Shown in pieces: positions 12,441 to 22,227 of a DNA stretch of 64,000 nucleotides. The translations under genes and the position numbers were made by a program. Each line of letters starts with the position of its first letter. The stretch's first letter is position 1. The notes below the pieces were generated by a model that did no database searches, had not been told where the DNA came from, and worked only from the letters and a program-made list of their open reading frames with translations. Source of the stretch: Cryoendolithus antarcticus (taxonomy: Eukaryota; Ascomycota; Dothideomycetes; Cladosporiales; Cladosporiaceae). The stretch lies in assembly GCA_002077065.1 (NCBI GenBank), contig NAJO01000005.1, forward strand, positions 868,001 to 932,000, read 5' to 3'.

Positions 12441-13424
12441 CTAGGATTCGAAGATGCTCACGCCGCCTTCCTCATCCGCGTTCACTTCGTCTGTATGGTC
12501 GAACATATGCCGGAACATCGTGTCAAGCTCTGAGCTGTCCTGGAAAGTGTCCGTGCATTTGCTCTTACGCAGTGGGTTTGTGTTACTTAAATACTGCCGG
12601 TCAACACGGAGTACACGACGTGCTGCTCGGATCTGACCTGCCAGCAAAAGGAGTGTCTCTCCGAGAGCTTTGTGCTCGCGTTTTAGAGCTGCGAGTGGCT
12701 GTCCATTAACCCAGTCAAGTTCTGTCAAAGTCGCGAAACATGTTCCTTTCCCAGATCGAAAGCTATTCATGAGTAGCTCACACTCCGTCAGTAGATTTCT
12801 CACCACATCGCTCGTTGACGTTATGCTCGATCGCAAATGCTCGATCCACGGAGGCGGGTATTGTGTGGCATGATGTAGATAGTCGCGTGCATATGATCGG
12901 AGCATGTCAAGAGCACGCTCAAGGAGATGAAGTGTGATATTTCCATTGTTGGCGTGGACTAGAGGTGCGCATACTAACAGCACTGGATGTGCGAGAAGAG
13001 CGCGTTTGTGCGTGATAGAATTGAACAGGAAGCGATCCACCATATTCGCTAACGGCACTGGCGTGTCCACTTTGGCGTCGAGGAGTTCAGCCACGACGGC
13101 ACGGCCGTCTTCGGCAAGCGTCTCGATGAATTGCCTCATGGCTTCGAATCTAGCGGTGTTGAGTGACTTGCGGAGGGAAGAGCGCATTACAGGCGAGCGG
13201 AGTGTAGGCGATAGGTATTCTGCGATCAAAGACAGCATGTAGTCGTGTTTGGCGTCATCTGCGTCCAAACTATCGCGCAGGCGTTCGCGGAAATCTTGAA
13301 TGGTAGTGGCAGGCGGGACATGACGCGGATCGTTGACAAGCAGTGCGAAGCCGTGGTCGTTTCGCCGGTAGGCCACCTCATCAGGGAGCCCGTCGATGTC
13401 GAGGTAGTCCAACATGGCGTGCAT
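12441..13424 (-). CDS. unknown fungal protein
   Basis: A 327-codon frame on the minus strand with even, protein-like composition, long amphipathic helices and an acidic C-terminus (ADEEGGVSIFES). I recognise no family. The first ATG is at 13424, but the frame stays open upstream for 16 more codons to a TAA and the residues there (TSIQHDR before MHAMLDYLD) look equally coding. An upstream exon ending near an AACAG at about 13466 is possible, and the real start may be earlier. No signal peptide or membrane segment is visible in the part given. Confidence 0.65.
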   Translation of the reverse strand: MHAMLDYLDIDGLPDEVAYRRNDHGFALLVNDPRHVPPATTIQDFRERLRDSLDADDAKHDYMLSLIAEYLSPTLRSPVMRSSLRKSLNTARFEAMRQFIETLAEDGRAVVAELLDAKVDTPVPLANMVDRFLFNSITHKRALLAHPVLLVCAPLVHANNGNITLHLLERALDMLRSYARDYLHHATQYPPPWIEHLRSSITSTSDVVRNLLTECELLMNSFRSGKGTCFATLTELDWVNGQPLAALKREHKALGETLLLLAGQIRAARRVLRVDRQYLSNTNPLRKSKCTDTFQDSSELDTMFRHMFDHTDEVNADEEGGVSIFES

Positions 13425-13847
13425 ACGGTCGTGTTGGATGCTCGTGGCTCTGATGCAATGCTGTTACGGTTCGCGGATGGACCCTCTAAGTGCTTCAACG
13501 CGGCAAGTGCGACCCTACTCTGGCACCTTCACTTCACAACGTTGACCTCGCCACCTCACCTACACACCTTGGCACGCTCTTCGAAGCGCCATTTCCCTAG
13601 AGCCGTTACACCGGTATCCAATTCATATGCAATAGCTTGCTGATCCGGTTTGACAGATGGTCGCAACTTTGCGGCACGCCATGCGCGATTGAAGCAGCGT
13701 TACACAAGTGCGCGCTTTCAACTCTCGTCAACCCGGCGTCCTCGCTTGTGCATCTGTTGTACCGATCAGAGCAAAGCTATCAGCGTTGATGAGGCGCGGA
13801 GATATCGTCGAGGAGACAACGAGGCATGCTGTGGGTATCCCAACGGA
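13425..13847. other. spacer between the unknown gene and the HIT gene
   Basis: About 420 bp; the right part is the 3' flank of the HIT gene and the left part the 5' flank of the unknown gene, which may hold a missing first exon. Nothing else seen. Confidence 0.4.
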
Positions 13848-14471
13848 TCAGAGCTTCGCCTTTCCACCACCAAGCTCCACTTTCAGAGCTTCCCTAAGGC
13901 TCGAAGCCATGACCTGTGCTTCCTCCTCGTCCAAGTCCTCTCTACTTCCACGCCCGAACACCTTCCAACTCTTGAGCATCCCATAGTCCACCTTTCCTTT
14001 GCCACCAATTTCTCGCCGGCCCTCCTGATACCTTGGTATCAGATGGAAGTGGACATGCGGGACTACCTGAGCAGCTCTTTCGCCGTTATTCTGCACCACA
14101 TTCCAGTCCTCAATCCCAGTGACCGCACAAAGAGCTCGAGATACTATCGGCAGCCACTCGCCAATTGCTTGCGACACCTCCTTCGCCTGTGTCGCAGTCT
14201 TCTCCGACGCCCAGTCGGTTGACTTGGGTGGTGCGTACATATCGGACAGCTTCTCGTAGTGTGGCCGCGTAGTAAGGAGAATATGCCCAGGAGCTATTGG
14301 CATGATGTCTAGGAATGCCATTACTTGCGGCGTGGAGAGAATGAGGTAGCATCCCGGGTCAATCAGCTCAGGGTCAGGGTTTGCAGGGACGGGAGAGGAC
14401 TCTGCTGGGTATGCTTTGGCGATCTTGCAAAAGGCGCATGAAACTGGATAGCGCTCGTTGATGGAGGACAT
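13848..14471 (-). CDS. HIT-domain nucleotide hydrolase/transferase
   Basis: Single exon, 207 residues. The histidine triad reads H139-V-H141-F-H143-L, preceded by the usual helix and QNNG segment (residues 127-130), and the N-terminus has C12-x2-C15 (CAFC), a zinc-ligand feature of HINT-branch proteins. HIT proteins hydrolyse phosphoramidates or dinucleotides such as AMP-NH2 or Ap-n-A. The approximately 50-residue C-terminal extension ends in a basic GGGKAKL. Compared with the 110-140 residues of minimal HINTs it is long, as in fungal HNT1-like homologues. It is divergent from the VPS9 gene with 467 bp between starts. Confidence 0.9.
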   Translation of the reverse strand: MSSINERYPVSCAFCKIAKAYPAESSPVPANPDPELIDPGCYLILSTPQVMAFLDIMPIAPGHILLTTRPHYEKLSDMYAPPKSTDWASEKTATQAKEVSQAIGEWLPIVSRALCAVTGIEDWNVVQNNGERAAQVVPHVHFHLIPRYQEGRREIGGKGKVDYGMLKSWKVFGRGSREDLDEEEAQVMASSLREALKVELGGGKAKL

Positions 14472-14938
14472 GGCTGAGTTAAAAGATCTGGTAAGAAGTC
14501 CTGGGAGGACAGGAGAGAATTGTTACAGCTTACCAAAACGCACCCTTACGCTACTCATGTCCGAGGTCCAATGGTTCATGAAGTCATAGCTTCCACGTGC
14601 AGATTAACCTCACCGCGCTGTCCCGGACCGCACCTTATTCATTGAGCCTAGTCTACATGCATGTGACAGCTATGATTAGCCAGCAGCATTGGACACGACC
14701 AGGAAGCTGATCACGTTCGCGCTGGCAAGACCAAGTAATTCACACGCACCCCCAATCAGCTTTCTCCTTGCAGCGCAGCAGTGCAATCGCGCCTGGAGCG
14801 ATTTCCAACGACCGTCTCTACCAACACCCCGAGATCACTAGCCTACCGCATTCGCTTGCTCTGCCGGCGCATCGTCCAGATGTACCCAGCGCATCTGCGC
14901 AACTCTACTCTCCAATGATCCGGCAATCGCCAGACTGA
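14472..14938. other. divergent promoter region (HIT / VPS9-ankyrin-PX)
   Basis: 467 bp between two start codons facing away from each other; no gene seen. Pyrimidine-rich tracts near 14755-14830 upstream of the + gene are consistent with a fungal promoter. Confidence 0.4.
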
Positions 14939-17900
14939 ATGCCGCCTCTCAATCCCTTCCTTCGCGCCTTCTTCCGAAGCCCATACCCGTCGCAGTGCCA
15001 ACCTGCGAGCCACCATGTCCTCCTCGTTCCAACCACGGAGGTCCTCTTCTCCGCCAAGGACCGTGAGACGAATGTCTCATACGCCGAACTCGCAAGTAGC
15101 GAGGAGTTCCTCGCCAGCCATGTCCTCAGAGTACCCGGCGGCGCACCACCGCAGACGCCTGCTGCTGGAGGCAACGTGCGCGAGACGAAAGGCAAGGCGA
15201 AGCCATACTCTACCATCAATGGGAGGACGGTAGTAGTCAAGGATACCTTTGTGTATAGCAATAAGGGCTTCAAGACGTTGAATCAGGCGCAGTTGCTGAG
15301 CGATGCGATATACTACCCGGATTCGCACGATGGACAGCAGTGGTTGGTGTACTACATCTCGCGACCCTTGATTGGATCCTTCCAATCGACGCCTTTGCTC
15401 CCGGCCGTTATCAGCGACGAGCCGAGCAAGGAGCGGAAGCGTTCGCTCGCAGAAGCATCGGGGAGTGAGATTGCACAGGTCGAGCATCGGCCCATGGTGC
15501 CCAAGAAGCGGGTGGTCAAGAACTTCGGAGACTTGCTCATGCAATTTCCCATGATCTCGCGGCAAATGCAGGGAGGCTTGGAGAAGGTCATCCGGGACTT
15601 GATCGCTGCAAATGACCAGCCCATACGGAAGCGCGACTCGCGGCGATCATCTACAAGCTCACATCGATCGACACCCTCGCTTAGCGACTCAGTAAGCTCT
15701 GTCAAGAGCTCGCTGTCAGGTGCTTCGACAGTGCATCCCACCGCGCTTGAGCTGGAGCCGGAGGAAGAGTCAATCCGGAGCTCGCTTGAAACAGCCATTA
15801 CGTCCGCGATCGACCTCTTTCAAGGCGTAGACAAGACACAATTGTCTTTGCTAGGTGCTAACACTGAGCTCACGGGTCCTGTTGTTGAGCGTATGATCGA
15901 ACGCTATGTCACTGAGCAAGTGCATGACCAGACGCTGTTCCCTCGAGTGTGTGCAGTGCGCCGCCCAGATGACGCAGAGCTTGACAGCAAGATACGCAAG
16001 ATGGCAGACGTCGACATCGCTCAAGTGGGCATTCCAATCGAAGGCGGGATGCAGGGTAAGCGAGATTTGAGTCGCAGGCTTGACAAAGGCGTCGAGGCTT
16101 TCAAGAAGATGGGCGTTGCGAGCAGTCCGCAGGAGATGCTCGAGATCCTTGTCAACACGCAGAAAGCCATCACATCGGCTGTCGAGGAGACAGGCAAAAC
16201 CGACGGTGATCAGAAGCTACCCTCAAATCTGACGATCAATGCCGATGTCCTAGTATCGATGCTTTTGGTAGTAGTCATCCGAAGCTCTGTGCGACATCTG
16301 CACTCTCGACTGTTGTACATGCGATACTTCATCTTCATCGATGAAGTTGAAACAGGCGAGCAGGGCTACGCATTAGCAACACTCGAAGCAGTCCTGGCGC
16401 ATCTATCCGGAGGCTCGAAAGCACTGCGCCGAGCTAGCCAACGCAACAGAGCGTTGTGGCAAGCTGCAAAGTCGGGAGATGTGCAAGCCTTAGAAGCCAT
16501 ACTGCAGCCGGACGGCCTAATCGGTCAGACAGTGTCGGAATCACCAATTCCACTCGAGGACTCATCGGATGGTGACATCTCAGTCGACCTGGACATCGGT
16601 GATGAAAACGAGATACCGCTAAACGGCTCTGCTGCCCTAGACGGTGGCTTCGGATCACTTCAGCACGTGTTTCCTTTCCAGAAGCCGCCAACGCCACCGC
16701 CGGACGTGGGCGACCCTGATCCTGTCAAGAAAAAGAAACGCGTTTCCATGGCGCCTCGCAGTCAATCGCAATCATCGGCCTATTCATCAAGATCGCACTC
16801 ATGCACCAAGAGCGTAGACTCTACGACTGATGGTAGCATGTACAATGACCTCTCCGCAGAGAAGCTGGCGCAAACGCAAGATGGCGATGGTAGCTCAGTG
16901 CTCATGATGGCAGTCGAGGGTCGCCAAGCAAAAGCGCTGCGCTTCCTGCTTAGCATACCTGCGCAGTTCCGAGCTGGATTTGTGCTTGACGATGTCAACA
17001 ACGAAGGGACAACGCTGCTGAGCGCTGCAGTCCAGTCCGGCGACCGCCCCGTTATTGACGAACTCATATCGCATCTTGAACTCAATGCCTCGTCAGCAGA
17101 GATCGAGCACTACCTTCGTGTACAAGATAGCAAAGGCCGTTGCGTAGCACACTACTTGTTCAATCAGCCGCAACTCATACAACACTTCGGCAAGAAGCTG
17201 CCTTGGCGACTTAAGGATCGTAACGGGCAGACACCATTGTTCGCGCTCTGTAGATCTTATGACCACGAAGAGTATCACTCGATGATTGGCAATGCTTTGA
17301 CCCTAACGACCGAGGCCCAGGGAGATAGCCGGAGACTACAGCTAGACGATCATGTCGATGCGAAGGGCAATACGCTGCTGCATGTCGTCAATGATATGGA
17401 CATAACAGTGCGGCTACTTAAGCATTGCGACTCAGATGTGAACGCTGCGAACGACAAGCGCTTCACGCCTTTGATGGTCGGGAGCAAGTACGGACGTCTC
17501 GATCTTGTGCGAGCTCTCTTCGGCGACCCTCGCACTGATCTGACGCTCCGCGACTTGCGCGGTCTGAGCGCTGTCGAGCTGGCGAAGGACGATGAGGTTC
17601 GCAACAGAATCGACGACCTTGTGTTGCTCTCTTCGCCTCTGGGCAGTGACGGTAGGATCACCAAGATCGTGCGTTCCTTCTTCGTCGAGGATGCGACGGT
17701 GCGACTAGTGCTCAAGTCCGGTGCAAGGAACACCGTAAACGGTCTCGTTACAGTCACGACCTGCCGTCGCTCACCCGCTGACTTCGAGAACCTGTCAAAA
17801 TGGCTTGCAATCGAGCATCCGGCATCCTGGCTTCCAGTACCTTCAAATCTCCCCTCGCCCTTTTTGATACCTTCAAGGCCTTCCCGCGCTCTGCTGCGAG

Positions 17901-18763
17901 ACACACAAATGCGCCTCGACGCTTTCTTCCATATCCTACTCTCGCATCAGACATTCGCGACGCACGAATTAGTGTGGGAGTTCTTCCTCATGCCCGAGAT
18001 GTCTGACGAAGCATCGCTAGATCGCAGTCAGCGCAAGGCCGCAGCGCGGGTCGAGAGCGTGAAAGAGGATTACGAGCCGTTGACAGAGACGATTGAAGTC
18101 GAGAACTTCGTCGCATATGCCAGAGAACAGGTCCGTAATGTCACTGGCTCTACCCGCCGCGTCATCCGCGCGACGAACCAGCACCGCATGCGACAAGTCG
18201 ACTTATTTGAGTCCGCGTGTCTCGCTAATACAGGGCTGAACACTCTTACCTTCCTCCCACCAACCCACCTAAGCGCTTTAGACCGCTACACCCGATGCTT
18301 CTCGCTTACCGACGCAAACCCCATGGCCTTCCTATACTACACCCTCCACTCGACCTACACCTCCCTCTCCGCCCTTCAAACAGCCCTCAACCGTCCCGCC
18401 TACCTCATCGGCAGCATGACATCCGCCCAACGCACAATCTCCCGCGCCCAGAACAGCTTATCGCGCTCTGTGCGCTGGACGCCAAACATCGGAATCTTCG
18501 AAGATAGCAAGAAGGCTACGACAATGGATGCGTGGGCTAAGGCTGAGAAGGCACGGCAGGAGTACGAGGCGTTGGGATGCGAGTTGAGGTATACGCAGGA
18601 GGTGGTTGCTGGGGAGTTGGCGGGGTGGCAGGAAGAGCATGTGAGGAGTGGGAGGGAAATGCTGAAGGGACTAGCGCGAAATATGATTGTCAAGGAGAAG
18701 GAGAGATTAGAGGGCATGAGGCGGGCGCTTGAGGGCGCTAGGAAGGCCAGTGAGATTGGGTGA
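14939..18763 (+). CDS. VPS9-domain, ankyrin-repeat, PX-domain endosomal regulator
   Basis: A single uninterrupted exon of 1274 codons. In order: an N-terminal region to about residue 150 of unknown fold; a Ser-rich linker at about 235-275; a VPS9-like helical region at about 345-490 (LPSNLTINADVLVSMLLVVVI, then a YALATLEAVLAHL helix); ankyrin-type repeats at about 500-885 (DGDGSSVLMMAVEGRQ, NNEGTTLLSAAVQSG, DRNGQTPLFALCR, DAKGNTLLHVV, RFTPLMVGSKYGRLDLV); a PX-like fold at about 910-1018 (RRSPADFENLSKWLAIEHP followed by a Pro-rich loop and RLDAFFHILL); and a helical, coiled-coil-like C-terminus to 1274. VPS9 domains activate Rab5/Vps21 GTPases and PX domains bind endosomal PI3P, so a role in endosome or vacuole traffic is likely. 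The C-terminal helices resemble the BAR-type tail of sorting nexins. Confidence 0.85.
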   Translation: MPPLNPFLRAFFRSPYPSQCQPASHHVLLVPTTEVLFSAKDRETNVSYAELASSEEFLASHVLRVPGGAPPQTPAAGGNVRETKGKAKPYSTINGRTVVVKDTFVYSNKGFKTLNQAQLLSDAIYYPDSHDGQQWLVYYISRPLIGSFQSTPLLPAVISDEPSKERKRSLAEASGSEIAQVEHRPMVPKKRVVKNFGDLLMQFPMISRQMQGGLEKVIRDLIAANDQPIRKRDSRRSSTSSHRSTPSLSDSVSSVKSSLSGASTVHPTALELEPEEESIRSSLETAITSAIDLFQGVDKTQLSLLGANTELTGPVVERMIERYVTEQVHDQTLFPRVCAVRRPDDAELDSKIRKMADVDIAQVGIPIEGGMQGKRDLSRRLDKGVEAFKKMGVASSPQEMLEILVNTQKAITSAVEETGKTDGDQKLPSNLTINADVLVSMLLVVVIRSSVRHLHSRLLYMRYFIFIDEVETGEQGYALATLEAVLAHLSGGSKALRRASQRNRALWQAAKSGDVQALEAILQPDGLIGQTVSESPIPLEDSSDGDISVDLDIGDENEIPLNGSAALDGGFGSLQHVFPFQKPPTPPPDVGDPDPVKKKKRVSMAPRSQSQSSAYSSRSHSCTKSVDSTTDGSMYNDLSAEKLAQTQDGDGSSVLMMAVEGRQAKALRFLLSIPAQFRAGFVLDDVNNEGTTLLSAAVQSGDRPVIDELISHLELNASSAEIEHYLRVQDSKGRCVAHYLFNQPQLIQHFGKKLPWRLKDRNGQTPLFALCRSYDHEEYHSMIGNALTLTTEAQGDSRRLQLDDHVDAKGNTLLHVVNDMDITVRLLKHCDSDVNAANDKRFTPLMVGSKYGRLDLVRALFGDPRTDLTLRDLRGLSAVELAKDDEVRNRIDDLVLLSSPLGSDGRITKIVRSFFVEDATVRLVLKSGARNTVNGLVTVTTCRRSPADFENLSKWLAIEHPASWLPVPSNLPSPFLIPSRPSRALLRDTQMRLDAFFHILLSHQTFATHELVWEFFLMPEMSDEASLDRSQRKAAARVESVKEDYEPLTETIEVENFVAYAREQVRNVTGSTRRVIRATNQHRMRQVDLFESACLANTGLNTLTFLPPTHLSALDRYTRCFSLTDANPMAFLYYTLHSTYTSLSALQTALNRPAYLIGSMTSAQRTISRAQNSLSRSVRWTPNIGIFEDSKKATTMDAWAKAEKARQEYEALGCELRYTQEVVAGELAGWQEEHVRSGREMLKGLARNMIVKEKERLEGMRRALEGARKASEIG

Positions 18764-18779
18764 AGGGAGTAGACGATCA

Positions 18780-19400
18780 ATTGCCCTCGCAAGTCCGACT
18801 AGGCCACCTGGGGGCAATTTTCGCTCTCGGCGGTTGGCTTCGTCAGTAGAGTGCTCTGCGAGATGTCTCGGGGCTGCTCGACGGTCTGGAGGATCTCGTC
18901 CTGCGCTTTGCGGAACAACGACTTCCGCCCCTGTCTGCTCGGGCTCCTAAATTCCCCAATATCGCACCGCAGATGGGGCAGATTGAGACCTGCGACTGGA
19001 GCGGTACTCGTCGTGTGGTCACCATGGTCTGCTGCAGGATTCCGTATCACGATACCGCTTTGAGCAGATGCGCAAGCGGAACGACGGCCACACCCACGCG
19101 ACACTCATGCGCTAGGTGTCAGTGTGCGACTGTCAGCGCCAGTGGCCATTACCCTTCGTCAATGATTTCGACGACACCTTGGTGCCTGGCATGAATCCTT
19201 CGACTTCGATCTCCTGATCTCGGGGCTGAGCGATCGAATGACAAAGACGAAGTGACGGCCAAGCATGCCTCGATCCTTCTCCTGGAGCTTGGCACGCTCG
19301 GCTGTACGACGAAAGCCTTCGACGTCTTTGTGGTACATGGCTATACCATCAGGAGACCAGAACGACCGGTGATGTTGGTGTTGTCTGTGATCTCGTCACA
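18780..19400 (-). pseudogene. possible degenerate coding remnant
   Basis: On the minus strand several protein-like runs sit in different frames: an HKDVEGFRRTAERAKLQEK stretch continuing to VFVIRSLSPEI (about 19340-19215), then in another frame IEVEGFMPGTKVSSKS (about 19215-19165), and further down a CPIC in one frame overlapping a 100-codon frame ending in CPQVA (18799-19104). No set of standard introns joins them cleanly; a one-base shift near 19215 would be needed. It could be a frameshifted gene relic or a gene whose introns I failed to place. No family recognised. Confidence 0.25.
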
Positions 19401-19710
19401 GCCAATTTAAATTCGTCGACGTGTTGGTTTGGTATGCGCAGCCTCATCGAGTGCAACCCAACTCGGGGTCACCGGCAGTGGATCAACAGAAGGATCGTCG
19501 TTGGTGGTACTCGAAGGAGAGAATGGTCCGCGATGCTCATGGCCTTAGGATGCTGCATGAAGTATTGAAGGAGGTAGACGAAAGCTATAAGAACTGCGAA
19601 GATGTCGTCCGAATTCAAGCCAGCCAGCTCAGATCAGCAACTGCCAACATCAGCTTCCAAGCACAATCACAATCCAAACCTTGCTTAAACGACCACTTGT
19701 GTCAGCAAAC

Positions 19711-20196
19711 ATGCTCCCAATCAAGACCATCCTCCTTCTCGCCACCTCCCTCCTCTCTCCCGCCTCCGGCGCCGCCCTCCCCAATGCCGAAGCCGACCCC
19801 ATCGACCCCGACGTCGCCGCCGCTGCAGCCTCCGCCTGCACCACTGCCAAGTTCAACGAACTCATGTTCACCGACTCCCTCAAGGCCTTCCAATCTGCTC
19901 GCGCCGCCAAAAACCCGTCCAAGTGCGACTGGTCTTCCGACGAGTGCTCGAACTCTCCCGATAACCCAGATGGCTTTCACTTTAAGCCCTCGTGCGAGAG
20001 GCATGACTTCGGCTATCAGAACAGTCATCATCTGGGAATCTGGAACGACGCGATGAAGAAGAAGATAGACTCGAACTTCTATGACGATTTGAAGAAGGTC
20101 TGCAAGGATCTGGGAGGGTTGAGTGTGTTGAAGAAGCCGGATTGTTACGCGACTGCTTGGGTCTATTATGAGGCTGTTAAGGCTTTTGGAGGCTAG
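19711..20196 (+). CDS. secreted phospholipase A2, fungal group XIV type (copy 1)
   Basis: 161 residues, single exon. MLPIKTILLLATSLLSPASG is a clear signal peptide, so I start at 19711 rather than at the in-frame ATG 30 nt upstream, which would bury it. The catalytic signature is C95-E-R-H98-D99-F-G-Y: His and Asp of the conserved HD pair in prokaryotic/fungal-type sPLA2. The preceding WSSDECSNSPDNP matches the group XIV calcium-loop region, and Cys residues before and after fit two disulfides. Such enzymes cleave the sn-2 acyl chain of phospholipids outside the cell. It is about 920 bp upstream of a paralogue in the same orientation. Confidence 0.92.
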   Translation: MLPIKTILLLATSLLSPASGAALPNAEADPIDPDVAAAAASACTTAKFNELMFTDSLKAFQSARAAKNPSKCDWSSDECSNSPDNPDGFHFKPSCERHDFGYQNSHHLGIWNDAMKKKIDSNFYDDLKKVCKDLGGLSVLKKPDCYATAWVYYEAVKAFGG

Positions 20197-21114
20197 GCAG
20201 CGGACTGAGAGAAACCGAGTATGGTCAACGACTAGCCGAATCAACCCCTCCGACATGAAATGAGCAATGGGTGATTTGATCAAAGGCGGGAGCGACAGCA
20301 CACGAGTACGAAGTCTGGCAGAGCACATGTCCCGGCAGCATCCGGGCAGTACTATGATCATCGGCAGCCTTTCAGTATCGCACGACAGTATCACACTCAT
20401 CCCTATCGCTCTATCCTTCATGTCACCCTATCGCTCCGTCCTGCATCTCATAAGCATAACAATAGCATCACGTGTCGTGACTGGTGGCACGTGCTCGGAG
20501 CTGCCGTGCGCACTTCAAAGCCGCACATGCTTCCAATCTCATCTCCTTGGCGACCATATTGTGCGCTTGTCCTGCAGACTGCGAACGCCTCCACCGCTGT
20601 TTCGATCGCACAGCAGCAGCACAGACTGAACTCAGATCGACCACTGTATCCAGCGGAGGTGCTAATTTGCCGCGCGGTAGTTGGCGTTGTTCCGCGCTTG
20701 CGAGAGACATTAACGATGATTCGCAGTAGAGATCATCTCGCGGTGCTCAAGTAGTAGATTTGTTTTCCGATCGTGAAGACTCCAGGAGGCAGGTGTCCTC
20801 TCAGCTGGCGGTACTCCCCGCTCGAGAAGACTTGAAATCCCAGTCCGGGTGTTCCCAAAGGTCACTTAGTGAAGAGGGAACTTTTCTTCACGAGAAGCCT
20901 ACACATGGGCGATTCACTGGTCCACGTTCACGGTGCTGCGAGCCAAGTCTCTATCCCAAAAACATAGGAGCATGATGGCCTCCGCCGGCCGACGATATAA
21001 GGGCATCCGGTCTGCCCGCCTTAGAGTCGACAACCCAGGTGCAGTCCAAGAACACATCGAGCGTTTACTCAATTCTGGAACACGACTTGACAAAGTGCCA
21101 GCTTCGAGGTCAGA
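20197..21114. other. spacer between the tandem PLA2 genes
   Basis: About 920 bp without a convincing gene; short frames on both strands overlap one another. It contains the 3' flank of copy 1 and the promoter of copy 2. Confidence 0.4.
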
Positions 21115-21750
21115 ATGCTACACACCAGGAACTTGCTCTTTCTGATCGCGACGACACTTCTCCAGCTCGACTGTGGCGCCACCCTCCCTGTTGATACCGG
21201 GGACCCCTCCGACGCAGTTGGTCCCTGTGGCAGTCTCCCCAGTGGTTTCGTCCATCTCCCCAGCTCAACCAATGCCGGTGTTCATTCTTCCAACCATGCC
21301 AACAGCACCTTCTACAACTGGCACGCTAAGTCCAACTCCACTGGGGCTGGTGGCCTAGCTGCCGCGTCCTCAGGCTGCTCAAGAGCAGCATTCGAGACAC
21401 TGGCGTTCACCAATTCCTTAGCGAACTTCTTGACCGCACGTGCCGCTCACTCTCCCTCCTGCTTCGACTGGTACTCTGACGAATGCTCCTACTGCCCCGA
21501 GAACCCTCTAGGGTTCAAGTTTGGGTCGTCTTGCCAGCGCCACGATTTCGGATACCAGAACAGTCGCAAGCTAGGGATCTGGGACCGTGGCGTGAAGGCT
21601 AGGGTAGATACCAAATTCTATTCCGATCTGAAGGAAGTTTGTCACAAGCTGCACGGGTTCAAGAAGCTGGGCAAACCTGCGTGTAAAGTGCTTGCGTGGA
21701 CTTACTATCACTCTGCTAAAGCTTTCGGGGGCAAGCACCGGCGGTCGTAA
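21115..21750 (+). CDS. secreted phospholipase A2, fungal group XIV type (copy 2, N-extended)
   Basis: 211 residues, single exon. A signal peptide (LLFLIATTLLQL) is followed by about 65 residues rich in Ser, Asn and Gly that copy 1 lacks, then the catalytic domain from about residue 85. The signature is C140-Q-R-H143-D144-F-G-Y, and the loop reads DWYSDECSYCPENP. It has extra Cys residues relative to copy 1 (Cys38 in the extension, Cys127 where copy 1 has Ser), so the disulfide pattern may differ. N-x-S/T sites in the extension (NST, NAS-like) suggest glycosylation. The C-terminus (AKAFGGKHRRS) extends slightly past copy 1 and is basic. Confidence 0.92.
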   Translation: MLHTRNLLFLIATTLLQLDCGATLPVDTGDPSDAVGPCGSLPSGFVHLPSSTNAGVHSSNHANSTFYNWHAKSNSTGAGGLAAASSGCSRAAFETLAFTNSLANFLTARAAHSPSCFDWYSDECSYCPENPLGFKFGSSCQRHDFGYQNSRKLGIWDRGVKARVDTKFYSDLKEVCHKLHGFKKLGKPACKVLAWTYYHSAKAFGGKHRRS

Positions 21751-22227
21751 GTCTTTGAGGAGAGCGCTGAGGTGACAGTATTGGAGACGGAACTTGGAGG
21801 TCAATGGTAAAGACCGGATGAATCTCTGGCGAAGTTGACTAGTCTGGGAGATAGTCTCGATGCTTGTTGAATCTGAAATAGCGATGAGAGGCTTAGTGCT
21901 TGAGATGGTTGAAACTTCTTTGGACTGTAGCTAAGAAACCTCGAGCATTCAAGTCAGCCTTACGACGATGGTAGCAGTCTTGTCGGCAGCAGATTTGATC
22001 GCTGACAAGACAGCTCCTACGCGTGGACGCCCTGGTCGGAAATGAAACGTCGCGATCCAGCTGCCTCCTCGCTGCAGATCTTCCACGGATCCCAGACCTT
22101 AGATAGTGCAGGTATCAGCAAGATTCTACTGCTCCGCTGCGATCCCTTCGTTCTCGTGTCAACCACATCACTCACTTGAGTTCTTGTCCATTTTGCGCCC
22201 TCTGTCTGCCTGGAGGTCTTGCCGAAA
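21751..22227. other. spacer between PLA2 copy 2 and the BTB-like array
   Basis: About 480 bp between convergent gene ends; no gene, repeat or RNA seen. Confidence 0.4.

Noticed and set aside
11617..18763. A secondary-metabolite gene cluster around the hydrolase
   Set aside because: No polyketide synthase, NRPS, terpene cyclase, P450 or transporter is present; neighbours are unrelated cellular genes.
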